Assembly: GCA_006384855.1 (NCBI GenBank)
Contig: VCJN01002714.1
Coordinates: forward strand, 93,154-157,153
Length of the DNA stretch: 64,000 nucleotides
Source: Tetraselmis striata
Taxonomy: Eukaryota > Chlorophyta > Chlorodendrophyceae > Chlorodendrales > Chlorodendraceae
Reading direction: 5' to 3'
This document shows, one piece after another, positions 11,401 to 22,770 of this stretch. The first letter of the stretch is position 1, and each line of letters starts with the position of its first letter. The translations under genes and the position numbers were made by a program. Below the pieces are notes generated by a model, which was not told the DNA's origin, did no database searches, and saw only the letters and a program-made list of their open reading frames with translations.

Positions 11401-14400
11401 GGCGGCCGGCCAGTGCTGCAGCGCCTGGGGCGCGCTGGCTTGCTCAGGAGCGCCGCTGGGAGGTGCCCCCCATCTTGCCTGCTCCGGGGGCGTGCGGCTG
11501 TCCGCATGGGGCAGCGCTTGCGTGGTGGCTGGCCAGTGCTGCGGCGGTTGGGCGGCAATATCCGGCTGAGGAGGGCCGCTGGGCGGTGTGACCTGCCATT
11601 CCCCATGTTCTGCGGGCACGGGGCTGCCCACGTAGTAGGGCGGCGCTTGCGGGGCCGCCGACCAGTTTTGCTTTGGCTGGCCGGCGTTATCCCGCTCCGC
11701 AGGGCCGCCGAGCGGCGACGCCCTCCATCCGGGAGGCTCCACAGGCGCGGGACTGTCCGCCCGCGGGGGAACAGACCGAGACTGCGGCGGCTGGGCGGCT
11801 CCATCTGGCTTGGGAGGGCCGCTGGGCGGCGGCGGCCTCCATCCCACACTCTTTGCGGGCGCAGGGCTGCCCGTGGAGTGGGGCCGCGCTTGTGGGGGCG
11901 CCGACCAGTGCGGCGGCTGGAAGGCACCATCCAGCAGGGCAGGGCTGCTGGACAGCGGCGCACCGCATCCAGCAGGATCCACCGGCGCGGGGCCGCCCCT
12001 ATGGGGTGTTGCCTGAGGTGCCGCCGGCCAGCACTGCGGCGGCTGGGCAGCATTATACGGCTGGGGAGGGTCTGTGGATGGTAGTGGGACCACCCATCTC
12101 CCATCCTCTGCAGGTGCGGGGCCGCCATGGGAGATGCACCTTGTCTGAGGGGCGGTCGGCCAGTTCCGCGACGCCCGCCATCTCCCATGTTCTGCGGGCA
12201 CGGACCGGTCCGCATGGGGCAATGCCTGAGGGGCCGATGAGCAGTACTGCGGTGCCTGGGGAGCGCTGGCTTGCTCAGGAGCGCCGCTGCAAGGTGGCGC
12301 CCCCCATCTCACCTGCTCCGGGGGCGTGCGGCTGTCCGCATGGGGCAGCGCTTGTGAGGTCGCCGGCCAGTGCTGCGGCGCCTGGGCGGCATTGTCCCGC
12401 TCTGTCGGGGCGCCGGGAGGTGGCGGCCCCCATGCCGCACTCTCCATCGGCGTGCGGCTGTCCGCATGGGGCGACGCTTGTGGGGCCGCCGGCCAGTGCT
12501 GCGGCCCCTGGGGCGCCCTGGCTTGCTCAGGAGCGCCGCCTGGTGGTGGCCCCCCCCATCTTACCTGCTCCGGAGGCGTGCAGCTGTCCGCATGGGGCAG
12601 CGCTTGTGAGGTCGCCGGCCAGTGCTGCGGCGCCTGGGGGGCGCTGGCCTGCTCAAGAGCGCCGCCTGGTGGTGGCCCCCCCCATATTGCCTGCTCCGGG
12701 GGCGTGCGGCTGTTCAGAGGGGGTGGCGCTTGCGGGGTTGGAGGCCAGTACTGCGGCGGCTGGGCGGCACTATCCGGCTGGGGAGGGCTGCTGGTCGGTG
12801 GGACGTTCCATCTCCCGCCCTCGGCAGACGCGAACCTGTCTCCCTGGGGCGACGCCTGACGGGCTGCCGGCCAGAGCTGCCGCGGCTGGGCAAAGCTAGC
12901 GGGATGCGGAGAGCCGCTGGGCGGCAGCGCCCCCCATTTTCCATGTTCCTGAGGCTCAGGGCTGTCCGTGTGGTAGGCCGGCGCTTGCGGGGCGGCCGGG
13001 CAGTACTGTGGGGGATGGGCGGGAGTATCCCCCTTGGGAGGTCCGCCGGGCGGTGGCGCCCTCCATTTGGAAGGCTCCACAGGCGCGGGACTGTCCGCCT
13101 GAGGGGGCGCAGACCAAGACTGCGGCGGCTGGGCAGCTCCATCTGGGAGGGGAGGGCCGCTGGGCGGCGGCGGCCCCCATCCTGCCGGCGCCAACCGCGC
13201 AAGGCCCTCTGCGTGGGGCGGAGCCCAGCCCGGGGTGGGCTGGCCCGGGACAAGTGGCGCGGCGGTTTTCCCGTTCACCGGCGGCTGCCAGGATGGTGGG
13301 GGCGGCACGCCTGGCTGCGCCATCGCACAGTCCCCGGCGCGCTGCCCACCTGCCGCCACCGCCTCCGCCCCCGGCCCCGGAGGATCCCGGGGCGGTGCGT
13401 CCGGCTGGCTGCCCACAGGGGCGGGGGCTATACCAGCATGCACCTCACCCTCAGGCCGGGCAGGCGCAGCAACCACACCACTGCCCCCCTCCGTGACGTC
13501 CTCGATGTCCATGTCGGAGCCGCTGCCGCCCTCATCGCCGAACTCGCCAGGCTCGGCGCCGTCAGCGTCACGGTCGCCATCGCACCCGCCCCCGCCGCCG
13601 TCGTCCCCGCCGCCGCCATCGTCTTCCTCATCAGTCGCGCCGCCCTCGGCATTGGCCTCGCCCCCGTCCTGCTCGCCCCGCGGCTCCTCGGCCCGCTGCT
13701 GCTCCCCTACGCCCGGCTCCACCTCCGCCTCCGCATCAGCGCCACACAGCTCTCCAGGGACGCCGCCGCCGGCGGGGCGCTCCGCCCCGCCCGCATGGCC
13801 GTCCTGAGCGTCCGGGGAAGCGGGAGTGGCGGCGACACGGGGAGGCGGCGCCGGGGGCGGCGCGGCGCTCCGCAGCAGCAGGCCGAGACGCTTCGACACG
13901 CCGGTGGCGTCGCGCCCGTAGCCCTCCTCCTGCGGGGCGCCCAGCGCATGTCAGCAGCGCCCCGGTGGCTCTAAGGGGGAGGGCGCTGCCCCTGCGCAGC
14001 GGCATTATGTGCCTTGATGCGCCCAGGCCGGGCTGGATGCTATTGCGCATGACACGTGCTCGGACATCTGCGAAGCCAGCGCAAGTAGGCGAAAGAGACC
14101 GGAGCGCTGCGCCGGACCACATGCCATCCCCATTCCAACATGAGTCAACACAGACACGCCTGCCGCAGCAGTACGCTGCGTGCCGTTGTCACCTGTGCTG
14201 CTCCGTGTCTAAATGCATGCATATACTCCACCGCAACGGCAGGCAAGGCGCACGCACCTGGTGGATGAGCTTGGTGTCCGCAACCTCCCCAGCCGCGTGC
14301 ATGCAGCGCAGCTCCCGCAGCGAAAAGGGGCCCACCAGCTCCCCATCCTGCAGCCGCCCGGTCCTCAGCAATCCCAGGTCAGCCGGCAGACAGGGTGTCG

Positions 14401-15650
14401 CAGAGCTGATCAGGGCAGCCCCCCACCCCCTACCAACCTCTCCCCCTCGCCCAGCTTAGCGGTGTAAGTGCTAGTAAACCTTTCCAGCTGGTCAGGGCGC
14501 AACGGCTCCCCACATCATCCCATTGATTGGATTTGCACACTATCATGTGGAAGTGATATAACGCATCAACTTCGTGTAATCGCAGCTGCAGAGCCGTAAA
14601 CTTTGCCCCTGGGTCACCAAGGGTATGCTTGGCCGTTACTGGTACGCCCTTTCCAAGTGGGAACATCTCCATGAGGTGGCCTACCTCACTGGACCATACT
14701 CCACCCGGGTTCTCAAGCTGAAATGAGCACAAGTGTACGGAATCATCTGACCACTACGGAATCACTACCAACTTGAAATCTGAGGGTAACTAAGCTTGGG
14801 CTCCTACATACAAGAAAGCATCGCAGCTTCATTTCCCTCCGCATGTGGCACAATTATACTGCTCCATATACTGTATAGCTCAACAGGGCTAGTTAGTGCG
14901 AAACAACATGCGTCGTTTGCAATCGGCCGTGTTGACATTTTTAAAGCATGGTCCTGACCATACAATTCTGCCCCAAACATATCTTAAAGCGTCCCAATTC
15001 TACAAATCAGCGGCTTGCTGATACTTGAATCAGCCTGATGTATGTCCCGTGGGGGGGAGGGGGGGGTGGGGGAGGGGAAGGGCGCTACCTTGAGAAACGT
15101 CCAGTGCTGCGTGAGCTCGTGCCACTCTGCGGGGTCGCAGTTCTGAAACTCCTCCGGGTCCGCCAACAGACCTCCCTCGTCCTCCATGGCAGTGTCGTAC
15201 AAGCTCCCCGGCGACCGCGGTCGAGTCCAGTCTGCGGCATCCCAGATAGGTCGCTAAATTAGATATATTGCGTGATATGTTATGTACTTATTCCCATCCG
15301 AGGAAAAATGTATATTACATAATTCCATTATCATAAGTAGATGAAATAAAATGTATATTGCATGATTCCATTATCATAAGTAAATGAAATATAAATCGAG
15401 CAATAATGTCTACACACATTGCAGCGTGAGGGGGGACGGCAGGCACGGAGGTAACATGCCAGCCTTCCAGCAGGCGCGCTTGGCGGGCGGCGCCGAGATC
15501 GAGGGTGGGCGAAGATGGCTGGAGCGGAGAAGGGGGGGGGGGGACCTGGTGGCTCGAAGTGGTTCCATGCCCTCTGCCGCTTTGGCGGCTGGTGCGCGCC
15601 AAGAGCCGTTTGATCTTGGGTGCGCGGTGGCGACCTGCGCCGGTCGGGGT
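5473..15650 (-). CDS. GYF-like domain protein with giant Pro/Trp/Gln repeat array (multi-exon)
   Basis: Minus-strand model, 5' to 3': exons 15650-15546 (start uncertain), 15231-15089, 14347-14258, 13929-8326, 7602-7481, 6789-6694, 6128-6009 and 5557-5473. All junctions are phase-consistent. The exon pair ending HWTFLK and starting DGELVGPFSLREL recreates a GYF-type fold signature (Trp, then DG..GPFS..EL..MH..G), a domain known to bind proline-rich peptides. After it come RDATG.SKRLG, an acidic Glu/Asp/Gly linker, and then about 45-50 imperfect repeats of roughly 34 residues. A typical unit has PPPSGPP, then AAQPPQHWPA, QA.PHADS and a P.E...W step. The small downstream exons continue the Pro/Trp style in frame. 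The last exon reads into TGA at 5473, but GT at 5475-5476 before a C-tract could instead be a donor, so the 3' end is open. The 5' end is also unresolved. The function is unknown; an RNA-processing or scaffold role is only inference from the GYF domain and Pro-rich array. Confidence 0.7.
6867..7440. repeat. Intronic tandem duplication, unit about 290 bp
   Basis: A block with a TTTCGGAGCAGCTG core, an ATCGAGAGCTTTATGG segment and later a GGGGCAGGCGAAT-like segment occurs twice (starting near 6867 and 7160). It lies in the intron between exons 7602-7481 and 6789-6694 of the GYF gene. The second copy has a longer poly-G. Confidence 0.75.
8326..13929 (-). repeat. Giant 5.6-kb exon encoding the tandem Pro/Trp/Gln repeats
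   Basis: 1868 codons without a stop. The acceptor is GCAG before 13929 and the donor is GTGAGT starting at 8325. The first part is Ala/Gly/Glu/Asp-rich; from about 13200 down to 8500 it is the repeat array. Strong codon and dinucleotide bias opens long frames on the other strand and in other phases (for example a 450-codon plus frame at 12622-13974). These are shadows: only this frame carries the periodic W and PPQ motifs and joins in phase to the flanking exons. Confidence 0.75.
9836..12045. repeat. Tandem duplication inside the repeat exon, 1215-bp offset
   Basis: Sequence from about 9836 to 10830 recurs at about 11051 to 12045 with only a handful of substitutions. The offset of 1215 bp is 405 codons, so the frame is kept. 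It is a recent segmental copy laid on top of the older short repeats. Confidence 0.85.
14258..15231 (-). other. GYF-like domain spanning an exon junction
   Basis: Exon 15231-15089 ends in W-T-F-L-K in phase 0, and exon 14347-14258 begins D-G-E-L-V-G-P-F-S, also in phase 0. Joined, they give the aromatic start, the DG turn, the GPFS core and the following helix (ELRCMHAAGEV) of a GYF_2-like domain. Neither exon alone shows it. The next exon starts E-E-G-Y-G in phase 0, continuing the domain's final segment. Donors here are GTAGCG (15088) and GTGCGT (14257); acceptors end in GCAG. Confidence 0.65.
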
Positions 15651-16860
15651 CTGCGGGGTCGCAGGGTTTAGGGCGCAGGCCACGGGTCAGCTCGACGCCG
15701 GTCCGCGCTGGGAAATCGGGAAACAGTCCCACTGTTAGCCCCCCTCCAAAGCATTGGCACAGCGCCAGCGCCGAATCCTCCCTGCGGCCGGCCCCTCTCT
15801 TCCGGATCCTCGGCGGAAACGGGTGCTCGTCAGCGGATGGCGCTCATCGGAGGCCGCCGAGGTTGCGACATGAATGTGGATGCTAGGTGCCATATGGCGA
15901 GGGTGCCAGCTACCGCCGACGGCTGGGAGACGCTGGCTCCCCTCGCGCGCTGCGCCGTCGTCGTGTCTCGGCGACGGCTGGGAGACGTGGTCGGCCGGCG
16001 GACGCCCAGCCCAAGCCCACGAATTAGCCGCAATTCGCGAATCGTGCGGCGAGTATGGGAGGGAAGCACCCGGGCGGAGCTTGTCATCGTAGATGCCGCA
16101 GCACATCCGGGGTAGGAATAGCAGACGCCGTCACTCAATGGCATTTGTTTGCAAGGTTGCCGTCGTCGTGACGTCGTCGCGCGAAAGAAAAAAATCTACG
16201 AGTCGCCGTCGTCATCGGGAGCACGTCGGTGACAAGAGCGGCCGGAAAAACGAGCGGCGGCTGAACAGCGGCTTAACAGCAGCGGGGCACACTACTACCG
16301 CGCGGCGGCGCGCGGGCGGAAGGCGCGGTCGAGCGGCGGTATAATAGTGTTTATGTTGCGACAATTGCAGGGTCGCTAATGCATAGCGACTGGTCGCTGT
16401 ACAGAGGGGAGTACTAGCAACAGTGTGAGATATCAAAGTTGTAACAAGACCCGCACATATATGTACATACATAAATACATACACATATATGTCCATAGGG
16501 CTGCCGCCGAGCAGTACAGCCTTCCAGCATCATCACACAACATCATAATCGTTGTCCACAAAACAATGTGTTGAGCATACAGTTTTCCACAAAACAACCA
16601 TTAAATAGTGAAAATCTATACTTCTCCACGTACGCTTTCTCCCACTTCGTCTTGTAAGCTGCCTGGGGCATTCTCATTTTTCCGTCTTGTCTTTGTATGA
16701 GCAACCATATTTTCATCATACTAGGCCTATCATCCTAGACAATTACTGCCATACGTAAGATGCATTTATGAGACATACATACTGAAGCGTGATTCTGACA
16801 CCGTGTGCTCTGAAGTATGTCGATTCGGAATTCGACACTAGCGAGCAGTCACTTCAGGAA
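15651..16860. other. No gene resolved; possible intron or 5' region of the GYF gene
   Basis: The frame of the GYF gene's first modelled exon stays open up to about 15732 without a clear ATG. Beyond that, GC-rich DNA gives way at about 16330 to AT-rich sequence. No further exon could be supported. Confidence 0.35.
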
Positions 16861-16934
16861 TGTATTGCACATGCCAGCTCCCAGCGAGGCAGTGGCTGCC
16901 CTGCCCGCCGCCATCTTGATTGCCTCCCCGTGTG

Positions 16935-17160
16935 TTGATGCAGGAGGATGAGATACTTTATGGCCGGGCCGCTCGGCGCATGCATGCTCAACCACCACCT
17001 CGGCCGCGCCACTGTCCCGGAAGTCATCACCCTGCCGGTGCTGCGCGCACTATTGGCCTCTGGCAAGTAGCCTGCCTCCCTCCCCCCCTTCATAATCTCC
17101 CCACTTTGGCGGGCGCTTGCAGGGAGCTCATCCTCTGCCCATGCCCACCTCATGGCGCCA
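16935..17160 (+). CDS. Possible short plus-strand two-exon fragment
   Basis: An ATG at about 16947 opens a frame reading MRYFMAGPLGACMLNHHLG and on to ALLASGK. It meets GT at 17067. Joining to an acceptor at 17122 (TTGCAG) keeps the frame and continues E-L-I-L-C-P. The implied intron is only 56 bp. No family is recognised. The stretch lies within what may be an intron of the minus-strand gene. It may be a gene fragment or chance. Confidence 0.2.
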
Positions 17161-17833
17161 TGACAACAATACAATGCACATGCTTGATGCTACCAAGTAC
17201 ACCCCAGGACAGTAAAAAAGTCCTCGTAAAACGTAGCGCACATTTCAAAGCTCAGTTTTGCCCGGGGTTTGCGCGCGTGCAGTGAACCAAAAACCTTGGT
17301 TACGCGGTGAAAAGCTGGCCAAAAGATATTCACCGAATAGAATAGTCTGGGGTAGACTCGTAATTTTGACCCATAGGACAACATGAATCCTCTTTTTTAC
17401 CCTGGGTGTAATCTATGCTGTATATGTATATACAGGGTGTAGATGCCGTCAAACGTTTCGTCAATGGCGACGGTTAGAGCTCATGGCAGATGTCCAGCAC
17501 GAAGCTCCCGGATGGGCTATGAACGACGCCGTCCCCTTCCCCCCGCCACCCTTGTGCGCCGCAGTGCGAGAATGGGGGTGCTCGGACCTTGCCCGCCTGC
17601 GTCGGGGGAGCGCGTGCCTGTGGCCTGCCTCCCGGGGAGAGGAAGCGAGCGGAGATGATTTCCCCCCTGCAGCAGCAGGTCAAGCACATCCCCGCTCAGT
17701 CAGCCCGTCGAACACGTCCCTGGCACCATGCCTCGGTAAGAATGGGGAGTCTCCCTGGGACGCTGGTGGCGAGGGACACGCTGGCCACTACCCTGCCGCA
17801 TTGGCTCTCCACGGGGGGGGGGGGGGGGGGGAC

Positions 17834-18474
17834 CTGCTGCGGCACCCCGCTCCGCTTCTGGCCCACCCAGACCTGCTCTTGCGCCCGTGGCCTGGGGGGC
17901 GGTGGAGCCGGAGGCGGTGGCGGTGGCGTGGGGCGCGAATGTGTCAGGCTCCGCTGGGTGGGACACAGCGGCGGTTGCGGCAGTGGACGCCCTGCGAGCT
18001 TCGGGGCTGCCTCTGCGGCCGCTACCCAGTCCACGCAGCCCGCGGCCTGCAGCTCCGCCTGTGCAGACAGCGACCCGCCGCTAAGAAGCGGTCTCCCCTG
18101 TGGTGGTGTCGTGCTGGAGGTAAATTTCACCCCCCAGGGAGGCCTCCCTGCCCGTGCCTCTCCCTGCCCCTCTACTCTGGCTGTGTCGCCCCGCCCGTTC
18201 TGTCTGTATACCCCCTTCCACTGTAGCACTGCTCCCGCCCTCCCAAGCGGCCATCTCACCCTCAGTCCTTGCATACGCACGCCAAGCTTTGCGCCGCCAT
18301 CGCCCAAGTACAGCAGCCCAGCGGTGATTTTGGCCTGCGACAATAGCGAGAAGGGGAGTACATGGAAGGTTCAATGGCAAGGCGGGCCATTGGGATTGCG
18401 ATGGACTAAGGGCGAGTGCACTCGGCGGCGGGGTTTGTAGTTATCAAAGAGGAAAATGGGGCAGACGAGAGTGG

Positions 18475-18507
<33 letters not shown>

Positions 18508-18658
18508 CCCGCCTGCATACGCAGCTCCACCAGAAATTCCTGCTTGAGCTTTGCCAGGCGCTGCCGGGCTGCCGCGGCAGCTGAATCCTCCCCGCTCCCT
18601 CCCACATCTCCAGGCGGCTCGGGATTGAGTGGCAGGATCTTCATGGGCAGTGACCTTG
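17834..18658 (-). CDS. Two minus-strand exons, possibly the 5' part of the GYF gene
   Basis: Exon 18658-18513 (upstream limit uncertain) encodes a Gly/Glu/Ala-rich stretch then RLAKLKQEFLVELRMQ. It ends at a GC donor (AG|GCGGGAACC plus C-tract). Exon 18058-17834 (75 codons, phase 0 to 0) starts AELQAAGCVDWVAAA, is Pro-rich in the middle, and ends VWVGQKRSGVPQQ before GTCCCC and a long C-tract. The acceptor is CTGTCTGCACAG. The two join in frame. Their style (C-tract after the donor, Pro-rich, same strand) matches the GYF gene at 15.6 kb, so they may be its 5' exons. No connecting exon between 15.65 and 17.83 kb was found, so a separate gene remains possible. Confidence 0.45.
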
Positions 18659-18699
18659 CTGCGACTTCAGAACGGCCGGGCAACCTGGCGACCCAGGTG

Positions 18700-19770
18700 A
18701 TGCCTCCCAACCTCCACTGTCGGGCCGCAGGTGCCCCCAACCCAGCGGCTGCCAAGACCCAGTTGCGGGGGGATGAACAGGCAGGCGATCCGCCGTGTCG
18801 CCGTGGCAAGCAGCGGCAGGTGCGGCAGCACCTTTATCGGCCACCAGCGGGAATACCAGCGGTCGCATCAACCGCCAGGGAAGGCATGTTGTGCTGGCGC
18901 GCAGGGAGCGAGGAGGTGCCGCCGCCCACTTCACGCAGAAAGGCCCGTCAACCACCAAACCGCCGACTGGTCCACGAGTGACACCAGCACGGACCTGTGC
19001 CTGATTATTCTGTAGTAAAAAGCGGACAAGGGCGACGCCGACGAGGGTCAACTTGCCCTTGGTGATGGGCGACGGCGATGAGAGCAATCAGATAGGGGCA
19101 GTATCGCCGCGCAGCATGCGGAGCCGGGGGGGGGGGGGGGGGGGGGGGGCAGGGGGATAATCCTCGCCGCGTGGTGGCCGTAGCTGCCACGGTGTTTTTC
19201 CGCCCTTGCCCGGTCGCCGCCCGTCCCACGTTGTGCTGCCGGCCCATATGTAGCTAATTTATAATGTATTCAATAAAAAGCAGAATATTATTATCGGAGA
19301 TGTTGATTCTTTGACATGTCATATCCGATTATTGGTTAAATAAGTTATTTTAAAGGGCTATAGCGCGTCTTAAGACTTTCTATTTCGTTGCATGATAATG
19401 TATTATCAGCATTATTGTTATGCCGCGCAAAATCCTTTCTGGTTTGCTCCAGCGATCATCGCATTCGCAGCTTGCTTTTTAGAATATGATAATAATCAAG
19501 GTTTATTTACTACGACGACCAGTAATAGAGTAAAAGTAGAGTTCGCCCCGCGGGACATCGTCGACGACTAGTACCGCTGTACGACCCATAGTCGCTACAT
19601 TTTCCCGCGCCCGTTAAAAATAAGTCACGCTATTCGTTCGAAGCACGGTCAAGGCGCTGGTTGTGGAGGGGAGTCGATGGTGTACACCCCCCACAAAGTT
19701 TAGCCCAAGGAGGAATCCGCATGCGAGCGCATCGCTGCGTGCCAGCATGCAATAAAAACCACACACACTC
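18700..19770. other. No gene recognised
   Basis: GC-rich DNA with a poly-G tract at 19127-19149, then AT-rich DNA from about 19250. Open frames such as minus 18641-19087 lack any domain or splice support. Confidence 0.4.
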
Positions 19771-21164
19771 CACTAACTACACTAAAGCTTAGCTTGAATG
19801 GGCTTGGTTGCAGCGCAGCCTCCAAAATGTCGCGCTAAAGCATCGTTTTACGCGATGCGGTTTTTCGGATGACAGTGAGTAAATGTTGTTTTTTGACCAG
19901 AAAATGGCAGAAAAGGCCAAAACGCGAGCAAAAATGTACTGTACCACGAGGTCCTAGTTTTGCTGCTGTTTTTCGAGCCAAATCACGTTGCCCGATTAGG
20001 GTTTCCTGTTCTGCCTCTATGTACTATTTTCACCGCCGATTGTGCGGAAATATGGGGCACGAAGATGTGCACGACGGCTGCCGTAACGAACTACAACCAC
20101 CTCTCCCTCGGCACCCACCCACACTCCTCGGCACGCCTCTCAGTCAGTAGTCACCCTTGCTAGCCCTGCTAGCCGTCGGAGTGAAGCGCGGGCCACTAGA
20201 TACCCTTATGACCGAGCCGTACCTACGACGGTCCTTGCTCAATGTCGCTTGGGGGGGTTAAGTCACCGGATTTCAGGGCCGATGAAGGACCCCCCAGACG
20301 CTCGGCGGCGGCGGAGGCCTACGCAGGCCGAAGGCACGGCTCCTGCCCCAGTACCATAGTCATAGCCAGCCAAACCGACGTGGCGATCCTTGCGGCGGGT
20401 GCGGCGGCAGCCGCCCGCTTTGTATTGTCCTTAATTGGGTTTCTTGCCGAGCCGTATGCGGATATATCGGGTACTGCTCGGCGCCCGTCTGGCTGACAGT
20501 CGTGGCGGAGGCAACGTCTACGGGTAGGCTACGTTCTGACCGCAACCTCACTACAATCTCGGGGCGCATAACCGGCAGATTGCTATTTGCGCTGTTGCTG
20601 CCAGTAGGTTTACGCTACGGTTGACGGCGCCGAGGCTAGTGCGTGAACGGTGGCGGGCAATCCCGCGCGCGTTCAGCCGTGGCGCCGTCGCCGGCGGTTA
20701 TCTAGCAGTGGCTAGGGCCGGGATATACGCGGGTACCCGTATCTGCCAGGGACGGCAAGCCGAAGGGAAAATCGTGTGCATTGACCAGGGCAGATTTAAT
20801 CCTTTCAGCCGCCTAGATCGTGCGCGAGCCCTGTCGCGACTCGTCGATTGTTGGCGGGGGTAGCGCGCAAATCTAGTTGGCCCAGTACCGGTACTGGTAC
20901 CGACTGCTATACAATCTCCCCGGTACTAGTCACTACAATCTTGGGGCGCGGCACCGGCAGACTTGCGAGATTGCTAGTTTACAAGTAATACCACGCCACG
21001 ATTGCTGGCGCCACGAGGTGAGCGGGTGTAGGGTGCATAATTGAGATGATATATGCAGGTAGCCTACGATCTGACTACAATAGCCAGTAAGGATCTCGAA
21101 CGATCGAGTAATACAATCTGACTACGGTAGCGACTACTGGTAGCGAGTAAGGAGTGTTGCGTTA

Positions 21165-21910
21165 GGCATGCGGTAACTGCCTACCTGGCTGAAACACTTT
21201 CCTTGTCTGGGGTATTTGTTGCATACTTGTATGACAAAAGCGCATAGGGTTGACGGGAAAGTACGACTGCTAGCGAGGTGCTCTCCCGAGAACTTCACTT
21301 CGGCTTAGTGAAAGCCCTAGATTGTTGCGCGCCACGCCGCAGATTGTTGCCTCAGGCATGTTTTAAATCCGCACACGGCTGCGAAACCTTACAGTACCCG
21401 GATAATGCGGCATATAGAAGTATTATGCATGCGCATGGGCTCAGCGACACGACATAGGTAGATAGCCACACCCCCAGGTACATCATACTCGCGACGGCGA
21501 GCCCTAGATTGCCGCAGATTGTTGCCTTCGGCAGGCAGGAACGGCCTACCTGGCTGAGACACTTTCCTTGTCCGGGGTATTTGTTGCAAACCTGCACGAC
21601 AAAAGCGCACACGCTTGACGAGAATGTACGATTGCCAGCGAGGTGCTCGCCTGAGAACTTTACTTTGGCAAAGCCTCAGATTGTTGCGCCCCGCCGCAGA
21701 TTGTTTCCTTAGGCATGTTTGAAATCCATACACAAATGCTTACAGTACCAGGATAATGCGGCATATAGAAGTATCATGCATGCGCATGGGCTCGACATCA
21801 AGACATAGGTGGATAGTTTCACCCCCAGGTACATCATATTCGCGACGGTGAGCCCTAGATTGCTGCGCTGCGCCGCAGATTGTTGCCTCCGGCACGGCAT
21901 GCCGGAACGG
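21165..21910 (-). repeat. Left inverted copies of the ~190-bp alternating repeat
   Basis: Two composite units (about 21165-21535 and 21536-21905). In reverse complement they match the array at 26440-28100, including the GCAACAATCTGCGGCG spacer and the GACAAGGAAAGTGTTTCAGC segment. Confidence 0.85.
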
Positions 21911-22154
21911 CCTAATTTTGGGGTGCGGTACCGACAGTTTGCTATTTGTGTTGTTTGGTATAATGCTAAGATTGACGGCACCACGGCTGTGTGAGTAGCA
22001 GCGGTTGGCACTCCCGCGCGCGTGCATACAGCCATGGCGCCTTCAATCGTAGCGTTATACCACTGGCAGCATCGCAAATAGCAATCATCTCCCGGTACCG
22101 CGCCCCGAGATTGGAGTCTGATTGTAGCCATCCTGTATATTGCAGACCGTGTAT

Positions 22155-22277
22155 TTGCACGCTACACCCACTCCCCTCGTGGCGCCATCAATTGTAGCGT
22201 AGTAGTAATTGTTAATTTGCACGCTACACCCACTCCCTCTTGGCGCCATCAATCGTAGTGTAGTAGTAATTGTTAAG
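22155..22277. repeat. Two tandem ~62-bp units
   Basis: A block starting TTGCACGCTACACCCACTCC and ending in a GTAGTAGTAATTGTTAA-like sequence occurs twice, back to back, with few differences. Confidence 0.85.
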
Positions 22278-22770
22278 AGAACTAACAATCTCGCATTAGT
22301 CTGGTACCGCGCCCCCAAGATTGTAGTAAGCAGCGGGCGGGGAGTTTGTAGATGCAAAAACCCCGCGCATGCAATCGTGGCGCAGTCGCGAGCGGCCATC
22401 AAGCAGTGGCTACGGCCAGAGTAATACGCAGGTACCCGTATCGACCGGGGACGGCAAGCAAACTGTGAGCCTATGCGCATTCATATACTTTCTATGCCAT
22501 ATATATGCGCATGCACAAAGATTGCCAGTCATCTAGGCAGTTACGGGATGCCAAAATACAGCAATCTATGGCGTGCCGTAAGCAAATATCAGGTATTAGC
22601 GGTACTGCCTAGCAATCTGTATAGTATCGTCAAGCATATGCTCATTCAGAATCCTTCTTTGTCGTATACATCCGCATTTTAAACGATTGGCAGCCATATA
22701 GGCGGGTAGTACAGCGTACCTTAAGTCAGCAATCTGCCTAGCAATCTATATACTATTGCCAAGCCCACAT

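Noticed and set aside
8151-13974. Long plus-strand and alternative-phase open frames (up to 540 codons) across the repeat exon
   Set aside because: They are by-products of the biased repeat. Only the 1868-codon minus frame joins in phase to flanking exons and carries the Trp/PPQ periodicity.
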